Source: Rhizobiales bacterium IMCC20636
GTDB lineage: Bacteria > Pseudomonadota > Alphaproteobacteria > Rhizobiales > GCA-2746425
Direction: 5' to 3'
DNA: 64,000 nt
Assembly: GCA_016865015.1 (NCBI GenBank)
Contig: CP018226.1
Location: 2,015,001-2,079,000 of the forward strand
Shown here: positions 24,716-35,794 of the stretch, piece by piece
Layout of the letters: each line of letters starts with the position of its first letter
Position numbering within the stretch: position 1 is the first letter of the stretch
Program-made: the position numbers and the translations under genes
The notes under the pieces: generated by a model
Databases searched by the model: none
The model's input: the letters and a program-made list of their open reading frames with translations, nothing else
Told to the model about the DNA's origin: nothing

Positions 24716-25603
24716 ATGGCGATAAGCAGTATGACTGGTTATGGCCGGTCTGAAGGTACATTTGAAGATAGAAGCTGGTATTGGGAGCTTCGATCTGTAA
24801 ACGGGCGCGGGCTTGATCTGAAGTTCAGGATGCCCAATGGTTTTGATGCTGTCGAGCTGACCTGTCGGAAGCGAGCGCAAGCTGTCTTCGGGCGCGGAAA
24901 TCTGCAATGCAATCTTTCCCTGAGTTTCAGCGAGGGCCGACCCGCATTCGCGATTAATGAAGCGGCACTTTCACAGGCACTGTCATTTATTTCTGTTGTC
25001 GATGGCCACGTCAATTCAACTACCCCGTCTGCCACAGATATTCTGGCCATGCCCGGTGTCATGGAGCGCGTTGTGGATGATCGAGACGCAGCGGGAATGG
25101 AAGACCTGGCTGTTGTCCTCATTGAAAGCTTCGAGAATGCATTGCAGGCACTCCTTGCGGCGCGCAGGGCAGAAGGTGTGCATCTTCATGCCATCATTTC
25201 CGGTCTGGTGACGCAGATTACAGAATTGACCCAACAGGCCATCGAAAACCCGGCAAGATCGCCAGAGGCTATTCAGGCGCGTATTAGCAAACAGATTGCG
25301 CTGTTATCTGGTGGGCAGGTCAGCCTGGATGCAGATCGCTTGCATCAGGAAGCCATGCTGATTGCGACAAAGGCAGACATTCAGGAGGAACTGGATCGTT
25401 TGCAAGCGCATGTCGCTGCAGCCTGGGAGTTGTTGAATCATGATCAGCCGGTTGGGCGAAAATTCGACTTCCTGACCCAGGAATTCAATCGCGAAGCCAA
25501 TACGCTGTGTGCAAAATCGAATGGTGCAGATCTGACAAAGATTGGTCTTGCGCTCAAGGCGGTTGTCGATCAGATGCGCGAACAGATACAAAACGTCGAA
25601 TAG
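24716..25603 (+). CDS. yicC: YicC family endoribonuclease/adaptor
   Basis: A 295-residue YicC protein starting MAISSMTGYGRSEGTFEDRS, with SVNGRGLDLKFRMP and C-terminal DFLTQEFNREANTLCAKS. YicC proteins are implicated in sRNA turnover (E. coli RyhB) and stationary-phase survival. Start chosen at the conserved MAISSMTGYGR; it lies 8 bp before gmk. Confidence 0.9.
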   Translation: MAISSMTGYGRSEGTFEDRSWYWELRSVNGRGLDLKFRMPNGFDAVELTCRKRAQAVFGRGNLQCNLSLSFSEGRPAFAINEAALSQALSFISVVDGHVNSTTPSATDILAMPGVMERVVDDRDAAGMEDLAVVLIESFENALQALLAARRAEGVHLHAIISGLVTQITELTQQAIENPARSPEAIQARISKQIALLSGGQVSLDADRLHQEAMLIATKADIQEELDRLQAHVAAAWELLNHDQPVGRKFDFLTQEFNREANTLCAKSNGADLTKIGLALKAVVDQMREQIQNVE

Positions 25604-25611
25604 GAATTCAG

Positions 25612-26259
25612 ATGCGAAACAGTTCAGCCAGCACGATAGACCGCCGCGGCGTCATGCTTGTACTGTCGTCCCCTTCAGGTGCCGGAAAGTCCAGCATTGC
25701 AAGGGAGATTCTCAGCAAGAATTCCGAGATCGAACTGTCTGTGTCCGTGACGACCCGCCAGCAGCGGCCAAGCGAGATTGATGGGACGCATTACCATTTC
25801 ATAGATCAAAAGAAGTTCTCGGTGATGCGTGACCGCGATGAATTGCTGGAATGGGCAGAAGTTCATGGCAATTTCTATGGCACGCCCAGAGATCCCGTTG
25901 AAGCGGCGCTTTCGGCAGGCCGGGATGTTCTGTTTGATATTGATTGGCAGGGTACGAAACAGCTTCACGAGAAAATGCCGGAAGACCTGGTACGGATTTT
26001 TGTGTTGCCGCCATCCATTGAAGAACTGAAAGCGCGTTTGGAACGGCGCGCTGAAGACAGTGCTGAGGTTATTGCCAAGCGGCTGGCAAACTCCGCGCTG
26101 GAGATGGAGCAATGGTCGGAATATGATTATGTCATCATCAACGAAAAGCTTGAGTTGTCGTTTCAACGCGTCCAATCGATTTTGCATGCCGAACGCATGC
26201 GTCGGGACCGTGTAGTCGGGATGCGCATGTTTGTTGACGGTCTGATTGGGCAGTTGTAG
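25612..26259 (+). CDS. gmk: Guanylate kinase
   Basis: Phosphorylates GMP to GDP. 215 residues: P-loop LSSPSGAGKSS, SVTTRQQRPSEIDGTHYHF for GMP binding and LFDIDWQGTKQL. The ATG at 25612 gives the usual length. It converges with rsmA, 12 bp away. Confidence 0.95.
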   Translation: MRNSSASTIDRRGVMLVLSSPSGAGKSSIAREILSKNSEIELSVSVTTRQQRPSEIDGTHYHFIDQKKFSVMRDRDELLEWAEVHGNFYGTPRDPVEAALSAGRDVLFDIDWQGTKQLHEKMPEDLVRIFVLPPSIEELKARLERRAEDSAEVIAKRLANSALEMEQWSEYDYVIINEKLELSFQRVQSILHAERMRRDRVVGMRMFVDGLIGQL

Positions 26260-26271
26260 AGCTCTTTTTGA

Positions 26272-27114
26272 TTATTTGGCAGCGTCAAGCGCATTTGCCA
26301 GGGCGACAAAGCCACTGACTGGTATCTGTTCAGCACGCTCCATTGGTGAGATTCCGGTCTGTTCAAAGATCTGATTTGTCACACCCACAGATTTCAGGCT
26401 CTGGCGCAGCATTTTTCGTCTCTGTCCGAAGGCCGCTGCTGTGACCGCCGTAAGGCTTTTCAGTTTGCACGGCATAGGTTCCGCCCGTGGTTCAAGATGC
26501 ACGACGCTGGAGGTCACTTTTGGCGGCGGTGTGAAAGCCTGTGGTGGAATGTCGAATAATTGTTCGGTTGTACAGCGCCACTGCGCAAGGACTGCAAGGC
26601 GCCCATAGGTGCGGCTGCCTGGTGCTGCGACGATGCGGTCTGCGACTTCTTTCTGGAACATCAAGGTCATGGAAGCAAAGAACGGGGGCCATGGTTCTGT
26701 CTCGAGCCAGCCAATCAGCAAAGGCGTGGCTATATTGTAGGGTAGATTGGCAATGATCCGGGTCTGAAGGCCAGCATCCATTTGTGGTTGATCCAGAAGG
26801 GCATCGCCGGCGATAATGTGCAGCTTGCCCGGATAGTGTGCTGATACCTGTTCAAGAGCTGCAATGCACCTGTCATCCCGTTCAATGACGGTGAGGCTGG
26901 CCGGGTTTTCTTTCAAAATTGCGCGCGTCAAACCACCGGGCCCTGGTCCGATTTCCAGAACGTTTGCGTCCTGCAACCGCCCGGCACTGCGTGCAATCCG
27001 GCTTGTCAGGTTCAGGTCCAGAAGAAAGTTTTGCCCAAGCGATTTTTTGGGGTTGAGATCAAACTGATCCAAAACCTCACGTAATGGGGGCAAATTATCG
27101 AAGGAATGGCTCAT
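26272..27114 (-). CDS. rsmA: 16S rRNA dimethyladenosine transferase
   Basis: RsmA (KsgA) dimethylates A1518 and A1519 of 16S rRNA (E. coli numbering). 280 residues: [14 protein letters not shown] site [15 protein letters not shown], catalytic NLPYN and [12 protein letters not shown]. Start overlaps the pdxA stop by 4 bp; last gene of lptF-lptG-lptD-surA-pdxA-rsmA. Confidence 0.96.
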   Translation of the reverse strand: MSHSFDNLPPLREVLDQFDLNPKKSLGQNFLLDLNLTSRIARSAGRLQDANVLEIGPGPGGLTRAILKENPASLTVIERDDRCIAALEQVSAHYPGKLHIIAGDALLDQPQMDAGLQTRIIANLPYNIATPLLIGWLETEPWPPFFASMTLMFQKEVADRIVAAPGSRTYGRLAVLAQWRCTTEQLFDIPPQAFTPPPKVTSSVVHLEPRAEPMPCKLKSLTAVTAAAFGQRRKMLRQSLKSVGVTNQIFEQTGISPMERAEQIPVSGFVALANALDAAK

Positions 27115-28118
27115 CGGGCTGATCTCGCTGACATCGCATGCGCCATCCTGATGGCACAGATAAGGCTGTCAGGACGAGCAATGTTCTTTCCGGCAATATC
27201 GAGTGCGGTCCCATGGTCTGGTGAGGTGCGAATGAAGGGGAGCCCGAGGGTGACATTGACCCCCTCATCAAAAGCCAGTGTTTTTGCCGGGATCAACGCC
27301 TGATCATGGTACATGCAGATCGCAACGTCATATGAAGCGCGCGCGCGCGGATGAAACATTGTATCTGCGGGCAGCGGCCCCTGGATCTCAAACCCCTCTT
27401 TACGCAATTCTTCAAGAGCGGGTGCAATGAAGGTCTGTTCCTCCAACCCCATGGCACCGTTTTCTCCAGCATGTGGGTTGAGACCCGCAACTGCGATGCG
27501 TGGTTTGGTGATGCCGAAGCGCGTCATCATGTCTGATCTGCAGACCCGGATGGTGGTCTTGATGTTTTCAGCATTCAGTTGGCCGGGTACATCACTGATC
27601 GGTATGTGAATTGTCACTGGGACCGTGCGCAACGTGTCTGAGGCAATCATCATGACCGGTGTATGAGCCTGACCGGTATATCGGGTCGCCAGTGCTGCAA
27701 GATATTCGGTATGTCCGGGATATTGAAATCCGGCCTTGTAGAGGTTTTTTTTGTGGATGGGGCAGGTGACCAACCCGGAAAAATCACCGGTCATGACCCC
27801 GGCAACAGCATGATCGATAAAACCAATGACTGCCGCGCCATTGGCCGCGTGTAGAGAGCCGCAGCAATCGGGATTTGCAACCGGCAGATCAATGACCGGC
27901 ATAGCAGCCGAGTCTGTCGCTTCTGAACCAGGTACATCGACTCGCACTATGGGAATGTCGAGGCCCAACAAAGCTGCGCGCAATGCCAATGTTTTGGCAC
28001 AGCCAACAACCACGAAGCGCGGCAGATCCAATTGCGTGCGCTGGTGCCATATGGCCAGCGCCAAATCAGGTCCGATGCCCGAAGGCTCTCCCATGGTCAA
28101 GGCCAGTGGTTTCGTCAC
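27111..28118 (-). CDS. pdxA: 4-hydroxythreonine-4-phosphate dehydrogenase
   Basis: PdxA of the pyridoxal 5'-phosphate pathway, 335 residues. Metal and substrate residues are in [34 protein letters not shown] and [11 protein letters not shown]. The surA-pdxA-rsmA order is widely conserved. Confidence 0.95.
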   Translation of the reverse strand: MTKPLALTMGEPSGIGPDLALAIWHQRTQLDLPRFVVVGCAKTLALRAALLGLDIPIVRVDVPGSEATDSAAMPVIDLPVANPDCCGSLHAANGAAVIGFIDHAVAGVMTGDFSGLVTCPIHKKNLYKAGFQYPGHTEYLAALATRYTGQAHTPVMMIASDTLRTVPVTIHIPISDVPGQLNAENIKTTIRVCRSDMMTRFGITKPRIAVAGLNPHAGENGAMGLEEQTFIAPALEELRKEGFEIQGPLPADTMFHPRARASYDVAICMYHDQALIPAKTLAFDEGVNVTLGLPFIRTSPDHGTALDIAGKNIARPDSLICAIRMAHAMSARSAR

Positions 28119-28149
28119 AATTTAAAGCCTGACTATTGGTAAAAGCCTG

Positions 28150-29073
28150 TTACCGGATTTCAATCACGGCGTCCTGTCGCAGATCACGAATATAACGTCG
28201 TGCCAGCAACTGACCTTCCTTGTCCATCATTTCGGTGCGGACTTCGTCCAGCGCGGCAGTGTCGCTCGCGATCTCGCGGATATTGCAGATCACCAGCATT
28301 TCGAATCCTTCATCGATCGGGGCAGGTTCAGTTGCCATGCCAACCTGCAGGGAAGCGAGCTTTTCCAGCAATGGTCCTGACAATTGAGACTCGTCGCGGC
28401 GGCCGACCGTTTTTACAACGACATCGCGCATGCCCTGGGTTTGCGCAAGAACAGCCTCGCAGCCAGCGATCGTTGGCTGGAATCTCTGAGCCTTTTTCTT
28501 GACCGCTGCAGCCTCGGAATCACTCGCGTCTTTGGGAACGATAAAGATAACCTGCTTGAGAGTGAACTCTTTCACCATCCGTTCCATATCGCCCCTTGAA
28601 CGCGCGGAGGCCAGAACATCGGCTTCCTCAACATTCACAGTACCGCGAAACCGTGCACGAACAGTTCTGGCCCAGGCCAATTCCGCTCTGAGCCGGGCTT
28701 TCAAAGCCTCAGGACTGACGCCGTTTTTGCCAAGCGCCTGTCCCAATTGCGCTGGGCTCATTTTGGTTCTGCCAGCAATGCTTGCAAAGGCGCTGTCGAC
28801 TTCCTGAGGTGAAGGGTTTATGCCGCGCCGTTGGGCTTCCTTCAACTTCAACTTCTCTTCGATCAGTTCTTCAAGAGCTTTGGACCTCGAGCCAGTTCGG
28901 GTCGTCAGTTTGAGCAATTTTGTTCGTTGATCAAGTTCATAGCTGGTTATCGGTTCATCGTTGACCAGTGCAACGATTTTGCTTTGCGCCTGAACTGGAA
29001 CACTGAGCGATACGAAAACGCAAGTCAGCGCTGCAAAAGCAAAGCCGCGAAAGATATTGGGGACAGACAACAT
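28150..29073 (-). CDS. surA: SurA-like periplasmic chaperone
   Basis: A 307-residue exported protein. The signal peptide (FRGFAFAALTCVFVSLSVPV, then QAQS) is followed by the SurA N domain (KIVALVNDEPITSYELDQR, LEELIEEKLKLKEAQRRG). A weakly conserved parvulin-like region follows. It probably helps fold outer-membrane proteins, including the LptD encoded just upstream. The start at 29073 has AAGGA and gives a normal signal peptide. Confidence 0.85.
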   Translation of the reverse strand: MLSVPNIFRGFAFAALTCVFVSLSVPVQAQSKIVALVNDEPITSYELDQRTKLLKLTTRTGSRSKALEELIEEKLKLKEAQRRGINPSPQEVDSAFASIAGRTKMSPAQLGQALGKNGVSPEALKARLRAELAWARTVRARFRGTVNVEEADVLASARSRGDMERMVKEFTLKQVIFIVPKDASDSEAAAVKKKAQRFQPTIAGCEAVLAQTQGMRDVVVKTVGRRDESQLSGPLLEKLASLQVGMATEPAPIDEGFEMLVICNIREIASDTAALDEVRTEMMDKEGQLLARRYIRDLRQDAVIEIR

Positions 29074-29190
29074 GAAAATGTCCTTATGAGTACATCGATG
29101 TTTGGTCATATGAACCAAACCTGATTTCTAGCGTGAACATTTGCCATGCAGATTTGGAGAAATTGAGGCGATTCATCTGCGAAGAGAGAC

Positions 29191-31710
29191 TTAATAGGTA
29201 GAGCTGGAGCTGTCGCTGTCGTCTCCGCCAATGTCCTGACTGAGCTGACCACCACCGATTGTTTTCAGATTGACGCGCAGATAGATCTGCTGGTCAGTCT
29301 CGAGATCGGTGTAGCGGTCATGGGTTTCGGAATAGGTTAGCGATATTGCGAAGCACTCGTCATCATAGGCAATGCCCAGGCTGTCGCTGACGGCACCATT
29401 GTTTTCAATATCATAACGAATGTCGCCAAACAGGCGCCAGTTTTCGTTGACCTGGAGTGAGGCGGACCCACGAATCTCTTCGCGATCATCAACGATGCCC
29501 AGATTAGGTTGTGCGCCAAAATAGGCATAGCCAATTGAGCCTGCGACAAACCCTCGTTTTCCACTGGCTGTAATTTCTGTACGATTGACCGCAAAGTCGT
29601 CTTCATCGAGGCGCACAAAGGCGTCCAGACGAAGGTCATTGGGCGTATCAATCGTAAAACGCCCAATGTAATCGGACCGATCAGATTCCAGACCACTGTC
29701 AAGACCTGTTGCGGCAACATCCGGATTGGCAAAGGAATTGGTTCCAAACAGATGGTATGACTGACCCAGTACGGTCCGGATTGAGACGCCATTGTTCAGA
29801 TTCGCGCGGTGAATCAAACCGATATTGGCGCGCGAGCCACCCTCGATACGATCATACCCGGAGAATTTGTTGACGCTGAACAAATTGGTGTCATCAAACA
29901 CCAGACTTTGCGCATCTTCATTGGGCAGAGAGCCCAGCTGGTTTTCATTGCTGCGCAATATAATCTGAGCGACCGGCTCGAAACGCTGCGTGCCCCAGGT
30001 GTGTTGACTAAGCAGCGGCCAGCGCCATTCGACCCCGGCAAGCGCCAAGCCACGGAAGGCCTCGTCTTCTTCGATAAAGGCTGCCAGCGGTTCATTGTTT
30101 TCCAGCCAGAAGGCGTCGCCGCGCAATGATGCAAATGGTGTGAACAGCTGCCCCATTGGGCCAACAAGTGTCTTCTGCCATGTCGATTCAAGAGACAGGC
30201 GGGTGTACGTTCCCTTTGGTCCAACGACGCGGCCGGTGGTCGAGCCGTTGCTGCTGCCAAAATCGGTGTTTTCCCGGGACAGGCTTGTGAAATTCAAATC
30301 GAATGACAGTTCGCCGTTCAGGACCGGGTCGCCAAAGACGAGATTGTAGTCCAGCACAGGATGAACGATCGCCTGTTCTTCCTGAAAATTGGTTCCAACA
30401 CTGTCTTCCAGATCCTCGCGCAGGACCCGGAAATGATAGCCGCGCAGATCGAAAAAATTACGCTCGCTCTGACCGGTCAGATAAAGTGTGGAAACCGCTT
30501 CCTGAGTTTCGGTATCTTCCAGATCATAATCGCGGGTAAATGTGCGATCACTGATTGCAGTGGCGTCCCATCCCCATTTCCATTGCTGATTGATGTTGAA
30601 TTCACCGTCGGACTGAACATAGCCACGGAACGTCTGGTCGCCCTGAAGCCCTTCAAATTCGTCCGGGTCAAATTGCGCAATTCCTGCGCCGCGGATGCGG
30701 TAGGAACCGGTGATCAGCTTGTGGCGCCATTCAGCGTCCAGCAAAATACCCTGACCGGTGTAGAAGGTCGGGGCAACGGTTACATCGTAATTGGGTGCCA
30801 GATTGAAGAAATATGGCGTTGTCAGACCAGCGCCGATTGACTTGCTGTAATTCAGACGCGGCATCAGAAAGCCGCTCTTGCGCTTCACACTCGGATCAGC
30901 GTGCGAGAAAAACGGCATATAGGCTATGGGAACACCCATGAATTCCAGCCAGGCGTTCTGATAGTAAATCATCTGTTCTTGCTGGTCATGAATGACCTTG
31001 GCAGCTTTGATCTGCCACAAATAGGGGCGCTCCGGCCGATCGGCGCATGCTTCACAGGCTGTGTAGCTGCCCTGATTGAAAACAGTTCGGTTCCCCTCGG
31101 TGCGTTCAGCAGATTCGGCACCAAAAGTTGCGTTTTCCGGTGTGCGAATCTGGAGTGACTGGACAAAGCCATCGCGGAAGTCTTCGGTGATATCAACCTG
31201 GTCTGCAGTCAGAACGTTGCCGGTCGGTTCGGTAATGCGAACATTGCCCAGAGCCATCATGCGGCCACTGCGCTGATTGTAGACCACACGGTCCGCATTC
31301 AGCATATACCCATCATAGACTATTTCAACATTGCCGTCGGCAGAGACTGTTTCATCATCATAGTTGTATATCAGCTCATCAGCCTCAACCAACATTTGGG
31401 CTTCCGGGTTGGCTTGCACTCTATCGCGCAAGGCGTCGGCAGCATTTGGTCCGCCGGCTTGCGCTGATGTAACCTGACCGGAAGTGGATTGGGCATGGGC
31501 TGTAAACAGGTCTGGCGCAAACCCAGCCGCAAGCGGCAAGGTCAGCGCGGACACGGAAAGACAAAGAGCCAGCTTCAAGCTGATGCCTGAACAGGATCTG
31601 AATGTGTTGAAATTTGATCGGCGTGCAAGTGCAGGTCTTCCTTCGCTCACAAATGAAGCGCAAGAATTGCCAATACTATTCTCGGATCGGGCGTTGTCAC
31701 GCTGCCTCAT
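29191..31710 (-). CDS. lptD: LPS-assembly protein LptD
   Basis: The outer-membrane beta-barrel that inserts lipopolysaccharide at the cell surface. 839 residues: signal peptide (KLALCLSVSALTLPLAAG), OstA jellyroll (LVEADELIYNYDDETVSADG; MLNADRVVYNQRSGRM), then a barrel with FMGVPIAYMPFFSHADP. A CxxC (TACEACADRP) lies at the jellyroll-barrel border. The start at 31710 has AGGAGG at 5 bp and overlaps the lptG stop. Confidence 0.94.
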   Translation of the reverse strand: MRQRDNARSENSIGNSCASFVSEGRPALARRSNFNTFRSCSGISLKLALCLSVSALTLPLAAGFAPDLFTAHAQSTSGQVTSAQAGGPNAADALRDRVQANPEAQMLVEADELIYNYDDETVSADGNVEIVYDGYMLNADRVVYNQRSGRMMALGNVRITEPTGNVLTADQVDITEDFRDGFVQSLQIRTPENATFGAESAERTEGNRTVFNQGSYTACEACADRPERPYLWQIKAAKVIHDQQEQMIYYQNAWLEFMGVPIAYMPFFSHADPSVKRKSGFLMPRLNYSKSIGAGLTTPYFFNLAPNYDVTVAPTFYTGQGILLDAEWRHKLITGSYRIRGAGIAQFDPDEFEGLQGDQTFRGYVQSDGEFNINQQWKWGWDATAISDRTFTRDYDLEDTETQEAVSTLYLTGQSERNFFDLRGYHFRVLREDLEDSVGTNFQEEQAIVHPVLDYNLVFGDPVLNGELSFDLNFTSLSRENTDFGSSNGSTTGRVVGPKGTYTRLSLESTWQKTLVGPMGQLFTPFASLRGDAFWLENNEPLAAFIEEDEAFRGLALAGVEWRWPLLSQHTWGTQRFEPVAQIILRSNENQLGSLPNEDAQSLVFDDTNLFSVNKFSGYDRIEGGSRANIGLIHRANLNNGVSIRTVLGQSYHLFGTNSFANPDVAATGLDSGLESDRSDYIGRFTIDTPNDLRLDAFVRLDEDDFAVNRTEITASGKRGFVAGSIGYAYFGAQPNLGIVDDREEIRGSASLQVNENWRLFGDIRYDIENNGAVSDSLGIAYDDECFAISLTYSETHDRYTDLETDQQIYLRVNLKTIGGGQLSQDIGGDDSDSSSSTY

Positions 31711-32801
31711 CCGTCCTCCTGATACAATAAAACAGTTACGCCCAATACAAAAGCAATGAGCGCAGGAAGCCAAGCGGCAAGGGCTGGTTCCAAAAGCCCA
31801 TTGCTTCCGAAATCCCCAACCAGTTCTGAAAGCACATAAAGCACGAAGCCTGCGCTAATTCCACCTAAAACCATATGACTTGCACCGCCAAGTCTTGTCA
31901 ATTTTAATGAAACTGTTGCTGCAATGATAACCATTGCCGCAAATAGCAATGGCCGCGCCAAAAGTGACTGAAATTCCAAGCGCATACGATTTGTGTTTAA
32001 ACCTGCGCGTTGAGCCGCTTCTATCGCGGCTGAAAACCCCCAAAAACTGAGGTTTCCTGTGCTTTCAGCCTGCTGGCGGGCTTGTTCCTGTGTAAAAAAA
32101 GTACTCAGGCGATATTCGGTTCTCAACTCGGGTGGAGAATCTGCAGTGGTAACGCGCGCATCATTAAGCTGCCAGTAACCATCTTTCCAATTTGCAGAGA
32201 CCGCATCGACCTGTTCCTTGAATGTTCTGTCATCATTGAAGACGAGCGCCGTAACGCCAATGAGCGTCAGACCCTTGTTCAAGGAGCGATCTGCCGACAA
32301 GATGGACTCGCCATCCTGTCCCTCCTGACGAAACCAGATGTTGTCCGTTCCGGTTTTCCGAAAAGTCTTGCCACTGCTGAATTGCTGCACTTCCATCTGC
32401 TTCGATTGCTCTTGAAGCCAAATTGACAGTGGGTTGTAGGCAATGCTCGTGAAAACTCCGATGATCGCAGCCAGGAACAAAGCTGGCTTGATGAATTGCC
32501 AAACGGAAACGCCCGCAGCCCGCGTGACAGCAAGTTCAAGCTTACGTGTCAAATTCAGGAATGCGACAATTGATCCAATGAGAATGGCAAAGGGAAGAAC
32601 CTGTTCCGCGATCGCGGGCGTTCGATAGAGTGCCATCTGCACGCCAAAGAGAAAAAAGAACTCTTTCTGGTCAGACAGATCACGTATGCGCTCGATCAGG
32701 TCGACAAGAAATATGATTGCAAAACAAATCAGAAAGACACCGAGAATCGACTTCAGGAAGACCTTCATGAAATACAGGTTCAGGGTTTTGCGAAAGATCA
32801 T
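31707..32801 (-). CDS. lptG: LPS export permease LptG
   Basis: A transmembrane subunit of the LptB2FG transporter (YjgP/YjgQ family), ~364 residues. Six membrane segments in two groups of three are separated by a periplasmic domain (for example ILGVFLICFAIIFLVDLIER and LPALIAFVLGVTVLLYQEDG). The start at 32801 (MIFRKTLNLYFMK) forms an ATGA overlap with lptF. Confidence 0.93.
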   Translation of the reverse strand: MIFRKTLNLYFMKVFLKSILGVFLICFAIIFLVDLIERIRDLSDQKEFFFLFGVQMALYRTPAIAEQVLPFAILIGSIVAFLNLTRKLELAVTRAAGVSVWQFIKPALFLAAIIGVFTSIAYNPLSIWLQEQSKQMEVQQFSSGKTFRKTGTDNIWFRQEGQDGESILSADRSLNKGLTLIGVTALVFNDDRTFKEQVDAVSANWKDGYWQLNDARVTTADSPPELRTEYRLSTFFTQEQARQQAESTGNLSFWGFSAAIEAAQRAGLNTNRMRLEFQSLLARPLLFAAMVIIAATVSLKLTRLGGASHMVLGGISAGFVLYVLSELVGDFGSNGLLEPALAAWLPALIAFVLGVTVLLYQEDG

Positions 32802-34003
32802 TTGCTGTAGGCTTCCCGGCCCAAACTTTTGGCACGACGCGTTGCAACAAGCCTTTCCCAGATGTCTGCAAGTCGGTCGGCAACCCGTTGTGCAAAATCC
32901 AGCCTGACATTTTTCCAAAGCAAGATGAGGCAGATGATTGTTGTGCCAATGGGTATCGCATATAGCGTCACTATGCCGGCAGCGCTGTTTTCTGCCAGGC
33001 TTTCAGCGGCAAAACCAAGCCCTCGAATCGATATGGCAAGAGTTGTGGCTGACAGGATGGCAACGCCCTGACCCGTTCTGGTGGTCTGCGGACTGGCCAT
33101 GAACAACATGGCCACCATGGCAAAACAAAACGCGTAAAGGGGCGCGACAAAGCGACTGTGCAATTCTGCACTCAATTCGCCGCTCCTGATGTTTGCCTCG
33201 GCATTGGGATTGAAGAGATCGTCCAGCAGTTCGGCTGTGCTGCGTTCCTTGGAGCGGTAGCCTGCCTTTGCAGTGCGCTCACGGAACTGCGACAAGTCAA
33301 ATGCATAGCTTTCGAACTCAATGATTGAGGATGAGTTCTGCAGTTTTTCCCGGCGGACGATATTGCCATTCTGCATGACCAGATATGTGCTGGGACCGGT
33401 TTCGACCAATGCACCTCTATCTGCGAGGTATTGAAACGATATATCGGGATTGCGCGTGTCACTGATCAAGATGCCACCCAGAAACCCATCAACACTGCGT
33501 TCCTTGATATGCACCATCAGGCCATCATCGACATCTGTGAATGCTCCGGGAATCATGATGCTGCTGATGAGATCTGCACGGACCTGTATCACATGGCCAC
33601 GCAATTGGTTGAGACCCGCTGGTGCCACATAAACGCTTAGAAAGGCTGTGGCTAATGCCACAAACAGGCTGAGCCACAGCAAGGGGCGGGTCACACGCTT
33701 GGGCGAACCACCGGCAGCGGCAATGATGACAAGTTCGCTGCCCTGATGCAGCGAGTTCATGGTATACAGGATGGCAATCAGCAGGGCGATGGGAGCAAGC
33801 ACAACAACAAGGCTTGGTATGGCCAGTGAGGAAATCAGGAGGAACAGTTGCAAGGTCTGACCTTTGGCTGTTACCAGATCAATTTCCCGAAGCGCCTGTG
33901 TCATCCACACAATTGCCGTCAAGGTAATGGTGGTCAGCAGAAAGGCAAATAATCCTTTCCACATGACATAACGTTCAATTCTTGCACCAAGCCCAATGTT
34001 CAT
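32798..34003 (-). CDS. lptF: LPS export permease LptF
   Basis: The partner permease of LptG, ~401 residues, starting MNIGLGARIERYVMWKGLFA. It has membrane segments at both ends and a periplasmic domain between. First gene of the outer-membrane operon, opposite pepA. A TTG seven codons upstream is a weaker start candidate. Confidence 0.92.
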   Translation of the reverse strand: MNIGLGARIERYVMWKGLFAFLLTTITLTAIVWMTQALREIDLVTAKGQTLQLFLLISSLAIPSLVVVLAPIALLIAILYTMNSLHQGSELVIIAAAGGSPKRVTRPLLWLSLFVALATAFLSVYVAPAGLNQLRGHVIQVRADLISSIMIPGAFTDVDDGLMVHIKERSVDGFLGGILISDTRNPDISFQYLADRGALVETGPSTYLVMQNGNIVRREKLQNSSSIIEFESYAFDLSQFRERTAKAGYRSKERSTAELLDDLFNPNAEANIRSGELSAELHSRFVAPLYAFCFAMVAMLFMASPQTTRTGQGVAILSATTLAISIRGLGFAAESLAENSAAGIVTLYAIPIGTTIICLILLWKNVRLDFAQRVADRLADIWERLVATRRAKSLGREAYSK

Positions 34004-34262
34004 TTTTGCGTCTGTAATCTTCAAATAGAGGTCTTATCGAATGCGTCCCACACAGGATCGTCGAGGGTCAAGCAGCTTTCACCGAACTGGACCCTGCCAA
34101 CCATATTTAGCCTGAAAGTTTAGCCAGTAGGGCTTGTTCGACCTTAACATTTGTACCACTTTCCCGTTAACCGCTGATCATACTTCTGATTTTGCCCGCA
34201 AAAAGGCCGCGAATCTGAAGTCTTGGTCAGTAAGTCATTAATCTATCAAGGAAGTCCATTTT

Positions 34263-35741
34263 ATGTCCCACCTGTCTGACGTCACTTTTCATAAAAAAAT
34301 TAGCGGGTCGCCAAAAATCGTGGTGACGGTGTGCGCGGATGATCTTGCGCTGCCGGCAATGCTTGTTGACGGTCGGGCGGATTTGCAGGCTTTTTTTGAA
34401 AAAGCGGCTGGTGCTACCGGATTTGACGGGACACATGGCAAGACCATTAATCTGGTGACGCCAGGCGGAGCCGAATTTGATCGCCTGATAGTCCTTGGGC
34501 TGACGTCAAAGGATGATGACGATGCAACGAACTGGCTGAATATTGGTGGGCAGATGATGGGCGCCCTGTCGGGTGACAGCGCTTCCATTGTTCTTGGTGA
34601 GGTTGCTGCGGCCGATATGTCGTCATGTGCCAAAGGGCTTTATCTGCGTAGCTACAAATTCAACAAATACAAAACCAAAGAAGATGACGACAAAAGCAAG
34701 GTCAAATCTCAAAAAATCGGCATTGTAGGAGTGGCTTTTGAGGAGGCGAAAAAGCTGTGGACCACAGATCGGGCGGTTGCCGATGGAACGATATTCGCCC
34801 GGAATCTGGTGAATGAGCCCGCTAACATTTTGACTACAACCGAGTTTGCCGAGCGCCTCAAGGAATTGGGCGAACTTGGTGTTGACGTTCAGGTTCTGGA
34901 TGAGAAGGCTTTGGGCAAAATCGGCATGCATGCGCTGCTGGGCGTTGGGCAGGGGTCTGCCATGCCATCCAGAGTTGTTGTGATGCGTTGGAATGGCGGC
35001 AAAGCCAAAGATCAGCCTCTGGCCTTTGTCGGGAAAGGCGTTGTGTTTGACACCGGCGGAATTTCCATCAAGCCAGCCGGTGGCATGGAAGACATGAAGG
35101 GCGATATGGGCGGCGCAGCAGCTGTATCCGGTTTGATGAAGGCGCTTGCGGGCCGGAAAGCGAAAGCCAATGTTGTTGGTATCGTCGGGCTTGTGGAAAA
35201 TATGCCAGATGGCATGGCACAGCGTCCCGGAGACATTGTGACCTCTCTTTCAGGCCAGACGATTGAAATCATCAATACAGATGCTGAAGGACGTCTCGTT
35301 TTGGCGGACCTGCTGTGGTACACGGAAGACACCTTCAAGCCCAAATTCATGATCAATCTTGCAACCCTGACCGGCGCCATTATCGTGGCGCTGGGCAATG
35401 ATCATGCAGGCATGTTCTCAAATTCCGATGACCTGTCTGCAAAGCTCTCAATGGCCGGAGAAGCTTCCGAAGAACTGGTCTGGCGCATGCCGCTGAGCAA
35501 ATCTTATGACAAGCTGATCGACAGCAAATTTGCCGACATGAAAAACACGGGTGGTCGCTGGGCAGGATCCGTGACTGCAGGGCAATTCCTGAAGCGTTTC
35601 GTCCGGGATGTCGACTGGGCTCATCTGGATATTGCAGGGACAGCGATGGGATCTCCGACCACGGATATCAGCCATTCCTGGGGGTCCGGCTTTGGCGTGG
35701 CTTTGTTGAATCAGCTTGTGGCTGATCAGTATGAGAACTGA
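34263..35741 (+). CDS. pepA: Leucyl aminopeptidase
   Basis: An M17 cytosolic metallo-aminopeptidase, 492 residues. The active-site signature is NTDAEGRLVLADLLWY; metal ligands are also in GKGVVFDTGGISIKPAGGM. The start ATG follows CAAGGAAG. The 34004-34262 spacer holds both this and the lptF promoter. Confidence 0.95.
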   Translation: MSHLSDVTFHKKISGSPKIVVTVCADDLALPAMLVDGRADLQAFFEKAAGATGFDGTHGKTINLVTPGGAEFDRLIVLGLTSKDDDDATNWLNIGGQMMGALSGDSASIVLGEVAAADMSSCAKGLYLRSYKFNKYKTKEDDDKSKVKSQKIGIVGVAFEEAKKLWTTDRAVADGTIFARNLVNEPANILTTTEFAERLKELGELGVDVQVLDEKALGKIGMHALLGVGQGSAMPSRVVVMRWNGGKAKDQPLAFVGKGVVFDTGGISIKPAGGMEDMKGDMGGAAAVSGLMKALAGRKAKANVVGIVGLVENMPDGMAQRPGDIVTSLSGQTIEIINTDAEGRLVLADLLWYTEDTFKPKFMINLATLTGAIIVALGNDHAGMFSNSDDLSAKLSMAGEASEELVWRMPLSKSYDKLIDSKFADMKNTGGRWAGSVTAGQFLKRFVRDVDWAHLDIAGTAMGSPTTDISHSWGSGFGVALLNQLVADQYEN

Positions 35742-35794
35742 TCGGCAGAGCAGGTTTCCGGTCAGATGATGCAAGACAAGCAAGGTGTGCTTTA